A stretch of DNA of 64,000 nucleotides from contig JBHGNT010000022.1 in assembly GCA_043228905.1 (NCBI GenBank), forward strand, positions 3,348,001-3,412,000, given 5' to 3'. Source of the DNA: Azolla caroliniana. Taxonomy: Eukaryota; Polypodiophyta. The position numbers and the translations under genes are program-made. The notes beneath the pieces were generated by a model. The model worked only from the letters and a program-made list of their open reading frames with translations, was not told the DNA's origin and searched no databases. This document shows, piece by piece, positions 42,737-52,726 of the stretch (the first letter of the stretch is position 1; the number at the start of each line of letters is the position of its first letter).

Positions 42737-43240
42737 GCCCGTACGTCTTTATGAGGAGGAGAGGTGCATGGGCATGCCCGAACGCTCCCTCGTCACAAGA
42801 CGTCGAATGTACGAGGAAGACACAAACCACACGCACAAATGCTCGTACGCCTTTATGAGGAGGAGAGGTGCATGGGCAAGCCCGAAACGCTCCCTCGTCA
42901 CAAGACGATCGAACGTACCATGAAGACACAAACACACACACAAAATGCTCGTACGCCTTTATGAGGAGGAGAGGTGCATGGGCACGCCCGAAACGCTCCC
43001 TCGTTACGAGACGACCGAACGTACAAGGAAGACACAAACACACACACAAAATGCTCGTACGCCTTTATGAGGAGGAGAGGTGCATGGGCAAGCCCGAAAT
43101 GGTCCCTCGTCACAAGACGACTAAACATACAAGGAAGACACATGCACAAAATGCTCGTACGCCTTTATGAGGAGGAGAGGTGCATGGGCATGCCCGAAAC
43201 ACTCCCTTGTCACAAGACGGCCGAATGTACAAGGAAGACA
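42737..43240. repeat. Tandem array of five units of about 104-106 bp in Ins-9
   Basis: Units start at 42737, 42841, 42947, 43053 and 43153 with the shared start GCTCGTACGCCTTTATGAGG. Each ends in a CA-rich stretch (ACACACACACAAAATG). Units differ at about 5-10 per cent of positions by eye. The array gives overlapping artefact frames on both strands. Confidence 0.88.
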
Positions 43241-44104
43241 CGAACAAAGAAAGAAGGAAAGAAAGAAACACGAATGATATCGGCCAAAGAAATAAATACG
43301 TGTTCGATTCCAACGCAAGAGGACCCTTTATAAAATAGGGTTTGATTACAATGGCAACTTATAGTTAACCACAAGCTCAATCAAAACATAAATACTAAAT
43401 GCCCTTAAAGACAAGAGCAAATCCGAACACGGCGAAGATAAACACACGAGCACCACCAAAATGCCAATCCCAACGAACCACGACCACCTGAACGGCGAGC
43501 ACACGGGCTCGCAATGACAAACAGGGCAGAGCAACGTCGAACCAACGAAGCTTGGGCTCACGAGCACTTCGAGTGCTGACACGAAGAAGACGAGCACATG
43601 GCGGTGGGGGGATGAAGGGGTATGAGATGAAGAGAAGTGGTGAATAAGAAAATGAAGAGCTCCGAAAGAAAAATGGCGATAGTCTCCTCCTCCCAAAACG
43701 TCCTCCCAAATGAGCCCCCCTCGACCTCCTTTTATAGGAAAGAAGGAAGGGGGGTCGCCAATTTCGTCTTTAATGCAAAAAGGAATTTTATTCCTTAAAT
43801 CACACTGCACTATAAGACTAGATTTGAATCGTGTACCTTTAGCTAGAAGTCAATGTGACTATCCACTAGCCCATTAACTCTCTCTTATATAATATATGAT
43901 TCTATCTCTATAAACTCTTAGCTTGTCTCCCCTCTACTTTTTATCTCTCCTCTCTCTTACTTTTTACACGGGCTTCTATGCATCATTTCCACCCTTTCTT
44001 TTCCCTTTTCTTTTTCATGTGTGCAATTAATTTGTGTGCACACACATTGCACATGCACATTTTGACCCCCCCCTTTCGCCGGTTTTTCCCACTCTCGAGC
44101 ACGC
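43241..44104. other. Right part of Ins-9
   Basis: There is no recognisable protein. A weak antisense tRNA-like segment (GATTTGAATC near 43825-43835 and CTATCCACTAGCCC near 43860) and pyrimidine-rich stretches are present. The last bases, CACATCACGACA, form the right end. Confidence 0.5.
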
Positions 44105-44630
44105 CACATCACGACAACGTCAAGGTGATCGTCCAGCCTCCGCATACGTTGAAGATTTTCGCCTACTCACCTCCGATATCCCTTGGGATGACCAAGCACT
44201 TATGGAGCAATTTCGTTATGGTCTATGTAACGATGTCAAGGATTTACTCTTGACCTTCCCTGAAGAACCAAAGTCATTGACAGAAGTAATCAGTCGCATG
44301 GTGAGATGCAACAACCGTCTTTTTGAATGACGTTTAGAACGTCAGTTCCAGATGCCAATGGCAAGATCAGAGCCCACCTATGCCTCAATGGTAGCAAAAC
44401 CTTTTCCAAGGGAGTCATATAATGCATCTCCAGTGAATACTCCAACTCCGATGGAAATTGATACTACACGTCGTCGCGGACCATTATCAGAAGAAGAAAA
44501 GCAGCGACACCGAGCAAATCGACTATGTCTTTATTGCGGTGGACCAGGGTATATTGCAGTGAACTGTCCCCATGGGCCAAGAAGACAGTTGAACCAAATA
44601 GTTGCTAGTTCTAATTGTACTAAACCCTAG
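44105..44630 (+). pseudogene. Gyp-5 gag C-terminal half with zinc knuckle
   Basis: Gag resumes after Ins-9 with QGDRPASAYVEDF, then FRYGLCNDVKDLLL. A TGA at 44328-44330 interrupts it, and then YASMVAKPF leads to a CCHC knuckle CLYCGGPGYIAVNC near 44525-44570, in which the usual His of the knuckle is Tyr. The frame ends at 44628-44630 (TAG). Confidence 0.87.
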
Positions 44631-45502
44631 TCTATTTCAGTAGGAATATCTGATAGTCTTAATAGTACTAATAGCCCAAATCTATCGAACAAATTTGATG
44701 TCCTTAGTAAGTTAGAAGAAGAGTTAAACGACTAAGTCCAGCCAAAATAGGAGCCGTTTGGTTGGACAACACTAGATCTATGTAGCCCATTAGTAGTTCC
44801 ATTCCCTCTAAGCAAGTTATCAATGTGTTCTTAGCCCAAGTAACAGTTAGTACTAAAAGTACCTCTCTAGTACATGTCTCAGCACTCCTAGATTCTGGAG
44901 CTAATTCTTGCTTCATGGATAGGAATTTTGCCCAAGCTCATCAAATATCCCTAAGAAAACTCTCGTGTCCAGCCTCTGTAGTAGTGATTGATGGTCATCC
45001 TATTGCTTCCGGAAATATCATAGAAGAGTCAGAGCCCGTTAATATTGTCCTAAATAATTTAGCGTGTGTAGTATCCTTTTAATATAATTAGTATCTAGAA
45101 CATCCCATTGTTTTGGGATTACCATGGTTCGAATTACATAACCCAGACATAGATTGGAGAACAAGGGAAATCTCGTATCGACAAACCCGAGGATCTACTC
45201 ATAAGATTGCAACCATTTCGCTACATCAGTTGCGTGAGGAAGGATGCAAGGAAGAAATGTTTCTCTTCGCAATATCAGTAAAACCCTCCAACACCACTAA
45301 AGAGGAGTCCACCGTTCAACTTCCAGAGAAGTATCATCATTATGCTGATGTGTTCGATAAAGTATAAGCCAATACGCTTCCTCACCATCGATTGTATGAT
45401 TGCTCCATCGATTTACAACCAAGAAAAGGGCCACCATGGGGACCGATCTACAATTTGTCACCAACCGAGCTAGAAGTCCTTCGAGCCTATATATAGGAGA
45501 AT
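44631..45502 (+). pseudogene. Gyp-5 protease and RT leader
   Basis: The protease motif LLDSGANSCFMD lies near 44886-44920 with IVLGLPWFELHNPDIDW near 45105-45155. An RT leader follows with YADVFDKV and LPHHRLYDCSIDL. Stops lie near 45080, 45365 and 45495 within one constant frame, which indicates point decay only. Confidence 0.85.
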
Positions 45503-46894
45503 TTGGCAAATGGTTTCATTCAACATTCGAAATCTCCAGCCGGCACACCCATTTTCTTCGTCAAGAAAAAGGATGGATCACTTCGTCTCATCGTAGATTA
45601 CCGTGGCTTGAATAAGGTCACCATCAGGAATAGGTACACACTTCCCCTTATCTCAAGTCTTTTAGAACGGATCAATGGTGCAAGGTTCTTCACAAAGATC
45701 GACTTACGAGGAGCATATAACCTCGTACGGATCCGACCAGGAGATGAATGGAAGACTGCGTTTCGCACTAGATATAGGCACTTCGAGTATACAGTCATGC
45801 CATTCGGCCTCACTAATGCGCCAACAGTCTTCCAACACATGGCAAATGATATATTCCAAGATCTCTTGGATGTTTGTTTGATCATCTATTTGGATGATCT
45901 ACTGGTGTATTCGAAGACCCAAGAAGAGCATGATTCTCATGTACTGTTAGTACTAAAACGACGTCGAGAACATGGTCTTTATGCAAAGCTAGAAAAATGT
46001 AGTTTTGAGTGCAACCAAGTAGAATTTCTAGGCTATGTCATTTCCTCAGAAGGCATCTCCATAGATCCAACAAAGGTCAAAACGGTGGTAGAGTGGCAGA
46101 CTCCACGTTCGTTGTGAGATGTGCAATGCTTTTTAGGCTTTGCCAATTTCTACCGCAAGTTTATACATGATTACTCAAAGCTTGTTTTGCCTCTCACACA
46201 ACTCACCAGGAAGGGACAATTGTTCGTTTGGTCTGAAGAAGCAGACATGGCTTTTGAGAGTCTTAAGAAGGCATTTACATCAACTCCTATTCTAGCTCAT
46301 GTTGATCCGGAAAAACCATTCATCATTGAAGCAAACGTGTCGGATTTCTCCTTGGGTAGCATTCTGTCTCAACAAGGCGATGATGAAAAGCTACATCGTG
46401 TGGTTTTCCACTCATGCAAGTTTGACACCGCCGAAATAAACTATGAAAGTCATGATAAGGAGCTATTAGCAATAGTGGAATCTTTTACGCAATGGAGGCA
46501 TTTTCTAGAGGGGTCTTCTCATCAAGTCACCGTATTCAGTGATCACAAAAATCTTGCCTATTTTCAGAATGCTCGTGTGTTAAATCGATGTCAAGCTCAA
46601 TGGGCCCAATTTCTCACTCGTTTCGACTTCAAAATTACATATTGTCCAGGGAAGCAACAAGGGAAGGCGGATGCATTATCACAATGCTCGTATCTAGCAC
46701 CGCGTCCCGGTGAGCCGGCTTTTGATAACCAAAAGCAAGTAATCCTGGGACCGGCACGATTGCAAGCAACGCAGGTCTTCGATATACCCTTGGATTCCCA
46801 TGTTATCGATACCATATGTGAGGACTTGAAGACATATACTTTCGCCCAAGCCATTCTAGCACAAATTGATCCCTCTCGAGCATCTTGTTCATAG
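45503..46894 (+). pseudogene. Gyp-5 reverse transcriptase and RNase H
   Basis: The frame reads [41 protein letters not shown] and the catalytic YLDDLLVYS near 45885-45911. One TGA at 46115-46117 replaces the residue before DVQCFLGFANFY. RNase H follows with IIEANVSDFSLGSIL, where the usual Asp of ETDASD is Asn, then ESHDKELLAIV and SDHKNL. The GAYN and GDEWKTAF motifs are those I associate with Tf1/sushi elements. Confidence 0.9.
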
Positions 46895-48316
46895 TCGCAA
46901 CAACTAGGTGCGGACAATTGACAATTCGAATGTCATGATGGATTACTGTTCTTTAAGAAACTCTTGTATGTTCCTAATGGTACTTGTCGCCTTCAAGTAG
47001 TCCAAAATTGTCATGACACATATACAGTTGGGCATTTTGGTAGTACTAAAACATTAGATTTAATACAACGATCATTCTGGTGGCCCCATATGCGACAATT
47101 TGTCTAAGATTTTGTTCGGACTTGTGATACATGTTGTAGAGCAAAAATGCCAAGACATCATCCATATGGTTTATTAGAACCATTACCAATTCCAAGCAAG
47201 CCATGGCAATCCATTGCTCTAGATTTCATCATAGATCTTCCGGTCTCTAAGGGATTTGATGTGATCTTAACAATAGTAGATTGATATACGAAGATGACCC
47301 ATTTCCTACCATGTATTAAGGAAATCTCTAGTGAAGAAACCATTGAAACTGTCATGCGTGAAGTATGTCGGCATCATGGCCTTCCTGATAGTATCATCAG
47401 CGATCGTGGACCCCAGTTCGTCTCGAAGTTCTGGAAGCACCTCTTTAAAATGCTTAAGGTCACATGTAACCTCTCCTCCGGCTACCACCCGCAAACAGAT
47501 GGCCAAGCAGAACGAACAAATCAAACGTTGGAGCAGTATCTTCGGTGTTTTCTAAGCTATCATCAAGATGACTGGGCGAATATTCTCCACTTCGCCGAAT
47601 TTGCGTATAATAACTCTGTCCACTCATCGACAAAGGTTACACCATTTTATGCTTATACGGGCTTTCACCCCCGGTGGTGTGTATTTGAAACTCTAGAGTT
47701 ACCCACAAATCCTCGCACAAAGAATCGTTTGGAGAGGTTACGCAAGATACAAGCGGATTTATCTATTCATCTAAAGCACGCTCAACAAACACACAAGGTT
47801 TATGCAGATGGTCATCGGCTTCCATCCAGTTTTAACATTGGCGATCGGGTATGGCTACTACGATACACATAAAGACTACTCGCCCATGCGAGAAGTTGGA
47901 TTATCGGCGATTAGGTCCTTTCTGTATTATCAGAAAAATTAATGATGTCACTTTTCGTCTCGATCTACCTCCGCAACTTCAGATACATCCGGTGTTTCAT
48001 ACTTGTGTCCTCGAACCCTATCAAGACATCACCATTCTAGGTCGTATTAAACAACCTCCACCCCGGATCGAACTTGAAGATGGACCTAAGTACGAGGTTG
48101 CCGCCATCCTCGATTCCAAGATTGTTCACAACAAGCTCTACTATTTAGTCAATTGGCTAGGATATAGTCCCAACAACCGTCCTTGGGAACCAATAGAGAA
48201 TATGACCAATGCTTGTGCTCTTCTTGAAGACTTCCATCGTCAATATCCAGACAAACTGGGTCCTCAATCCAAAATGACTCGTGACACTCGTCGTTTTAAA
48301 GAGGGGATAGTGTCAT
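46895..48316 (+). pseudogene. Gyp-5 integrase and chromodomain
   Basis: An HHCC finger remains (HDTYTVGHFG, then CDTCCRAK). The core follows with ALDFIIDLP, SDRGPQFVSKFW and a DGQAERTNQTLEQYL Glu. Stops are near 46895, 47105 and 47283. A frameshift near 47850-47870 leads to GPFCIIRKIN, HPVFHTCVL and a chromodomain (KYEVAAILDSKI, LYYLVNWLGY, RPWEP) at about 48085-48250. The chromodomain of such elements recognises histone marks and guides insertion. It ends at 48316, inside the LTR start. Confidence 0.9.
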
Positions 48317-48597
48317 GATATGACGACTCAAACCCATGACCTTATGTTACATGGGTCGAGCTCTTACCATTAGGCTATGTATTGTAATACGAAAGATATT
48401 ATTTTCATTTAAGTTTTACTATAGAAAATTGATGTATATTCTAGATTTCTCTGGAACATTCTAGAAACTTCAAGAGTACTCCTGAGAACTCTATAAAAGG
48501 AGGCACAAGGCATTATTTCGAACCAAATCGATTCAACACCAGTCTTCCTAGCTACTATTGTATATTCTCTTAACATAATATATATCTTTTGTTATCA

Positions 48598-48651
<54 letters not shown>

Positions 48652-48763
48652 TCACTCACTCTTTCCTTCTCTCGAGAGTTCTACACCTCTCTTAGTACTA
48701 ATTCCTTCTCTGTTTTAGAAATGTTCCTGACAGTACTTCTCTGTCTTAGTATTGTTCCTGACA
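48311..48763 (+). repeat. Gyp-5 3' LTR
   Basis: It starts TGTCATGATATGACG after the purine tract AAAGAGGGGATAG and ends CTGACA. TATAAAA lies at 48492-48498 and AAATCGATTCAA at 48525-48536, again 33 bases apart. A (TC)n run of about 48 bases lies near 48600-48648. Confidence 0.9.
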
Positions 48764-48768
48764 AGTAC

Positions 48769-48994
48769 CAACATTCTGTCGCAATCTTCTCTTGCCGGTT
48801 TTTGGCGCTGCTTTGACTCCCCCTACTTGTGGAGGGTTCAGAATTGTTGTCGGCACCATCATTGTGCCTCCGGTTCTGCTCTTGTCGGCTGCTTCCACTG
48901 CGTGTCGATCCGCCTCCGTGTACAACATCTTGTTTTCGGTGTGCGTGGTTCTCCTCTACTAAGAGCATCGACTGTAAGTCGAAAAATGAGGGTG
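48769..48994 (-). pseudogene. Copia-4 gag, middle part
   Basis: On the minus strand it reads SMLLVEENHA, then a Gly/Arg/Ser-rich stretch with SRQEQNRRHND and TSRGSQS, then TECWY at the zinc knuckle, where Gyp-5 interrupts. The same order is seen in Copia-2 at 35080-35330. This piece lies between Gyp-H and Gyp-5. Confidence 0.82.
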
Positions 48995-49004
48995 TATTCT
49001 GTTA

Positions 49005-49827
49005 CTCCACGGATAATCCTCAATCCGATGGACAAACAGAACGAGTAAATCAAATGATTGAGGACATGCTTCGAGCATATGTTGGTGCAAAACCAACAAA
49101 ATGGGAACGTTATCTCCCAAATTTGGAGTTTGCTTATAATAGCTCCAAGCATACGTCGACAGGATATAGTCCTTTTATGTTGATGTATGGTTTTCAGCCA
49201 CGAGCCCCAATTGATGTTAATATACATCATGATGAGTTGCGAATTACGCAAAACTTTCTTCGGGATATGCAAGATATGTTGCATATTGCACGAGATAATA
49301 TAAAAACAACTCAAGATAGAGCACGTTTTTATGCTGATTATCATAGGCAACCTCGTGTATTCAACCATGCGCAGAAAGTATTTTTACGTGTACCTCACAA
49401 TTCTAAGACATTGTCTACGGGTAAGTGCGCTAAGTTAGCCCCACGGTTTTGTGGACCATTTACAGTCCTCAAACGCATTGGGTCATCAGCCTATCGTCTC
49501 GCTCTTCCCCATGGTGTTGGAATTCATCCAGTCTTTCATGTGAGTCGTCTAAAAGAACTTCTAGGTTTTGGCGACAATACAATTACAACTGAAACTCTGG
49601 TTACTTTTGAAGATTTATCTTCTAAACCACATGTACCAGAAAGAATTCTCGATGTTAAAACAAAAAAATTACGTACTAAAGAAATCCGAGAATTTAAAAT
49701 AAAATGGATGGATAAATCAATAAAAGATGCCACATGGGAATGCAAAAATACTCTCAGAACTAACTTCCCTAACTTTCCATTGCAAGAGTGCAATGTTTTC
49801 AAGAGGGGGAGTATGTTATGGGCATGA
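49005..49827 (+). pseudogene. Gyp-H integrase C-terminal half with a chromodomain-like tail
   Basis: From 49005 the frame is open for about 270 codons: NPQSDGQTERVNQMIEDML (the catalytic Glu region), EFAYNSSKHTSTGYSPF, LSTGKCAKLAPRFCGPFTV and HPVFHVSRLKELLGFGDN. It ends in a tail with FKIKWMDKS and ATWECKNTL that fits a divergent chromodomain. It ends at a TGA inside the LTR. The N-terminal half of integrase and everything upstream is missing. The catalytic Asp residues are therefore absent. Confidence 0.86.
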
Positions 49828-50281
49828 CCATATAATATCTCGTGGTGAGAATTTCCCGAGAATTTACCGTAGTATTCTATACACGTGGATAAGTGTGAGG
49901 GTTAAACGAGAGTGTAAAGAAGGGGAGGATTACTTTTAATCCTCGGGATTGAGACAACCCATTAGGCCAAGTGTGAACTTGGCTGGGGGCCTTGGGTATC
50001 GCTATAAATAAGAGGCCTAGCTACCCTCATTTCATCACCTTGTTGACTACGTCGAGACTCTGTCTTGTGGTGGGTCAACTCTTGTAGCGAGCGCGCCAGC
50101 ACCAGGTACGACTCGACGCCACGACGGTGGTATGGGACACCGATCGAGGCTCGAGTCCTTCTCAATCCCTCCGCTCGGGGGTGGTCGGGTGGATCGACAC
50201 CCTTCTTTCTCTCTCTCCTTTTTATCTATTCATCTATATTCTATCCTTATCTAATGCTTACATTAGTCTATGTCTCTAATA
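49814..50281 (+). repeat. Gyp-H 3' LTR
   Basis: It starts TGTTATGGGCATGACC after the purine tract AAGAGGGGGAGTA. ATAAATAAGAGGCC near 50005 is a possible TATA region. GGGGGTGGTCGGGTGG near 50176 matches the solo LTR at 16418-16890. Confidence 0.83.
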
Positions 50282-50286
50282 TATTC

Positions 50287-50798
50287 TCCCTTGTACAGAC
50301 CGTCATCCGGAATGCTCCGAACTTTGACGCAAGGCCCCCGAGACAGTCTTGCACCATCTCATCTTCCTCGATAGTCACGTTGATGGAGGTAAGTGAGTCG
50401 CATATCTCTTTGATCCGGGCCGTATAGTCGACCACCGACATGTCCTTCTGTCGGATATTGCTCAACTCCTGTCGGAGTTGCAGCTTCTGGGCCATGGTGC
50501 TTGCGGCGAAGACCTTCCTCAGGTTTCCCCAAGCTTCCTGTGGCATCTTGGTGTCCTAGATATGGATGAGCATGTGATCTTCGACACTAGATGCAAAACA
50601 GTACATAACTCTACTTGCCGCTTGTTCCCAAGTCGGGAAGTCCCTGTGTGCAGCATCGGGTGCCGTATCGTTAGCTCCATTGACATAACTCTAGTAACCC
50701 TACCCAAGCATGTACTAGTGCATCTTGTACCACCAAGATGCATAAATGGATCTATTGAGCTTCCCTGTTGGGAGTGAGCTAGCCATTCCTTTGTCCAT
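50287..50798 (-). pseudogene. Copia-4 gag N-terminal part
   Basis: On the minus strand an ATG at 50796-50798 begins a gag like that of Copia-2, with SIYASWWYKMH. Stops replace residues in the YMLGxGYWSY region. From 50546 the frame is open with WGNLRKVFAAST, LQLRQELSNI and EICDSLTSINV to GAFRMTVCTREN, where Gyp-H interrupts. It continues at 48994. Confidence 0.86.
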
Positions 50799-50895
50799 TC
50801 TAACCTTTGTTTTCTGTTCTCTACCGGGTGTTAGGGTTTGTCTTCGGAAATTGCTCGTCAGCTGGAGAGGTTCTCAACTCCTGCGCTCTGATACC

Positions 50896-51349
50896 ATGTA
50901 AAAGTAAATATGCGGAAGCTAAGATAAAACCAGCTCAGTTGGATAGCAACAGAATACAAACACAAGTTTAATGGAAAGCTTACACACAAGAGAGAGACAC
51001 AGAGTTAGAGCATAACACAACTCAATTCAAAAAATAATAAGACTCTGTGTACATACAATGTCCTACATAACACTTTTTATACAAGTCCTTAAAAGGATTG
51101 ATAGAAGTATTGACAAGTACTTCAATGCTCATACAAGCGACTGACACTGACTCCAAGGAATTTGCCTATGTACTAGGCTAGATTCGTAGGCCTCTAACGG
51201 CCTACCGGTTACAGTCTGATCCGTCTCTCTGATCCGGCTCCTGGTTCCAGACACCAATTTGGATACCTATTCGGTTCTCCGTTTTGGACTCTGATTCGGC
51301 TCTGGCTTATTCAGCCGATCCGGATCCGGTTGAGCTTGTCCGCTCAACA
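50896..51349 (-). repeat. Copia-4 5' LTR
   Basis: On the minus strand it runs TGTTGAGCGGACAAGCTCAAC to TTTACTTTTACA and is followed by TGGTATCAGAG, the tRNA-Met-type primer-binding site (plus strand 50885-50895). A minus-strand TATA-like TATAAAAAGTG lies near 51065-51080. Confidence 0.9.
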
Positions 51350-52400
51350 ACATTGGCACTGGTGGCAAAGACTGAGTGTGAGGCCAAGAGAAGAGGAACA
51401 CGAGGGAGTTAGTTATAGAGCTTCAAGCCTAATGGACACTCCATGTTGAAGGGGACAATATTTTTAAGCCTAAATCACTTTTGTGCCTTTTTAATTATTC
51501 TTCTCGAACCTTGATTTTGGTTTTTCCTTTAACCTAACTAGAGCTCCCTCCTCCTCTTCCCCTTTCACACTAAGGAGGGGTCCAACTACTCAAAATGAGA
51601 CTTATACTCGGGCTACAATGAAGTCCAATTCTTCATAGATAGTTGCAACATTATTGCAATGTATTTTTTAATTGGGTTAGTGCGAATGCGTAGTCTAGCA
51701 CAAGGAGAAGAGATTTGGATTGCTTATACCATGAATGCAATGACCTAGCTACTTCGTGTTGAAAGTATGTTGTTCTTTGATGACATTCCCATGAAAAGTT
51801 GTGCTGAGTTGGATAAGGAAAAGACCGAAGATTGGAGTATGCATTGAATGTTCATATTGGATGACATATCCGATCATGTGAAAAGAGATGGGATAAACTC
51901 GAAGAAGCGCACCAAACTCAATAAGGTGAGGAGTCAAGCATTCTAGACAATCAAGGATCCTCGTTGTGAGGCACATTGTCATCCCATCTCGCTCGGTAGA
52001 AATGAGGTGAACACGCTGAAGCCCCTAAGGAAGGCATATCACGGTTCTGGAATAGCGATCGATATTACGATCGAACAAATGAACATGTTATAGGACATTC
52101 GATCGAGTGGCATCGTCAGGCACATATGTCTGGGGGCATTATGCTAGGATCAGAAGACATATCCCTCATGATAGATTGATATTGATGCGCCTAAGATCAA
52201 AGGAAGTCGAGGATCACGACTTTGGAATAACAATCGAAAATTACGGCCGAAGAACGAATGAACAAATCGATCGATCGATCACCAGGAATTACCCCCTTTT
52301 GGAAACATTTTTGGCCGATCGATCGATCGATCAATCGCCAAGACTTACCCTTTTTGGAAAAATAACCAAAAATGGCAGCATCCATAAATAAATAGAAAAA
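51350..52400. other. Host flank of Copia-4, no clear gene
   Basis: ACATT at 51350-51354 is the Copia-4 TSD. The stretch has no recognisable frame. Repeated GATCGATC runs lie near 52264-52280 and 52316-52332. Confidence 0.55.
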
Positions 52401-52439
52401 AAAACCCCCCAAAATTGAAAAAGAATTCGTTTGAACAGA

Positions 52440-52700
52440 ACACACAGAAACAGAGAGAGAGAGACAGAGAGACAGAGACAGAGACAGAGACAGAGTGTGC
52501 GCGACATAGCGAAGGTTCACAGGATCACATCTCCATCTCCATCTCCATCTCCATCTCCGAGGATCTCCCCCTTATTTCCATCAAGTACTTATTCGAATTC
52601 GTTTCTTCTCTTCTATTCAGTTTTTCATTCCCTGCATCCATTCCTCTCTCTTGTGTGTGCTTTTTTCTTGGATCTTTTTTTTTTTTTTTTTTTCCAACGT
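52440..52700. repeat. Simple-sequence cluster
   Basis: In order: a GAGA/GACAGA run (about 52450-52498), a (CATCTC)n run (about 52528-52558) and a T-run (about 52677-52694). The position and the pyrimidine-rich nature would suit a promoter or 5' leader of the downstream gene, but no TATA box or start is clear. Confidence 0.75.
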
Positions 52701-52726
52701 TGTTGGTGTTATCGTAACAGAAGACT

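Larger units (their letters stand above)
23654..44104 (-). mobile_element. Ins-9: unclassified insertion in Gyp-5 gag, probably a TRG-like LTR element
   Basis: The insert is flanked by ACGT on both sides (23650-23653 and 44105-44108 reading into gag). Its ends are GGTCACGATG and CATCACGACA, which are inverted similarities of about 17 bases. The left 60 bases resemble the LTR edge of TRG-8 (GGGACCACGGGGGTCTTGGACTAGG versus the CCACTGGGGTTTTGGACTAGG block), so it may be a distant relative. Gyp-6 is inserted in it (23881-42672). The rest holds a tandem array and low-complexity sequence. The orientation is inferred from the left-end similarity only. Confidence 0.5.
22597..48763 (+). mobile_element. 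Gyp-5: chromodomain Ty3/gypsy element of Tf1/sushi type, inserted in Copia-4 gag
   Basis: LTRs at 22597-23017 and 48311-48763 are flanked by a perfect 5-bp TSD, AGTAC (22592-22596 and 48764-48768). The interior reads gag, protease, RT, RNase H, integrase and chromodomain, the gypsy order. Gag is interrupted by Ins-9 (23654-44104). RT motifs such as DLRGAYN and [12 protein letters not shown], the sushi-like gag and the integrase NLSSGYHPQTDGQAER resemble the Tf1/sushi branch known best from fungi and vertebrates. Common plant chromoviruses read SGYHQL here. This placement is my inference from motifs. Stops and a frameshift make it inactive. Confidence 0.88.
49000..50281 (+). mobile_element. 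Gyp-H: internally deleted gypsy element in Copia-4 gag
   Basis: The insert runs from TGTTA followed at once by integrase sequence to an LTR end near CTCTAATA. A perfect TSD, TATTC, flanks it (48995-48999 and 50282-50286). TGTTA is also the start of its own LTR at 49814 (TGTTATGGGC), so the left part of the element, from within the 5' LTR to integrase, has probably been deleted. It belongs to the same family as Gyp-G and the solo LTR at 16418. Confidence 0.78.
18029..51349 (-). mobile_element. Copia-4: minus-strand copia element expanded to 33 kb by nested insertions
   Basis: LTRs at 18029-18454 (3') and 50896-51349 (5') are in minus orientation and flanked by a perfect 5-bp TSD, ACATT (18024-18028 and 51350-51354). 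The minus-strand interior reads primer-binding site, gag, protease, integrase, RT, RNase H and C-terminal extension. It is interrupted inside gag by Gyp-H (49000-50281) and by Gyp-5 (22597-48763). Removing both inserts and their duplicated targets leaves an element of roughly 6 kb. It is the same family as Copia-1 and Copia-2 but more decayed. Confidence 0.92.

Noticed and set aside
42737-43240. Regular direct repeats that might suggest a CRISPR array
   Set aside because: Units of about 105 bp differ along their whole length and have no short identical repeats with unique spacers; the genome is eukaryotic. It is a tandem minisatellite.
42720-43333. Overlapping frames on both strands with repeated peptides
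   Set aside because: They come from the tandem array and shift frame between units.
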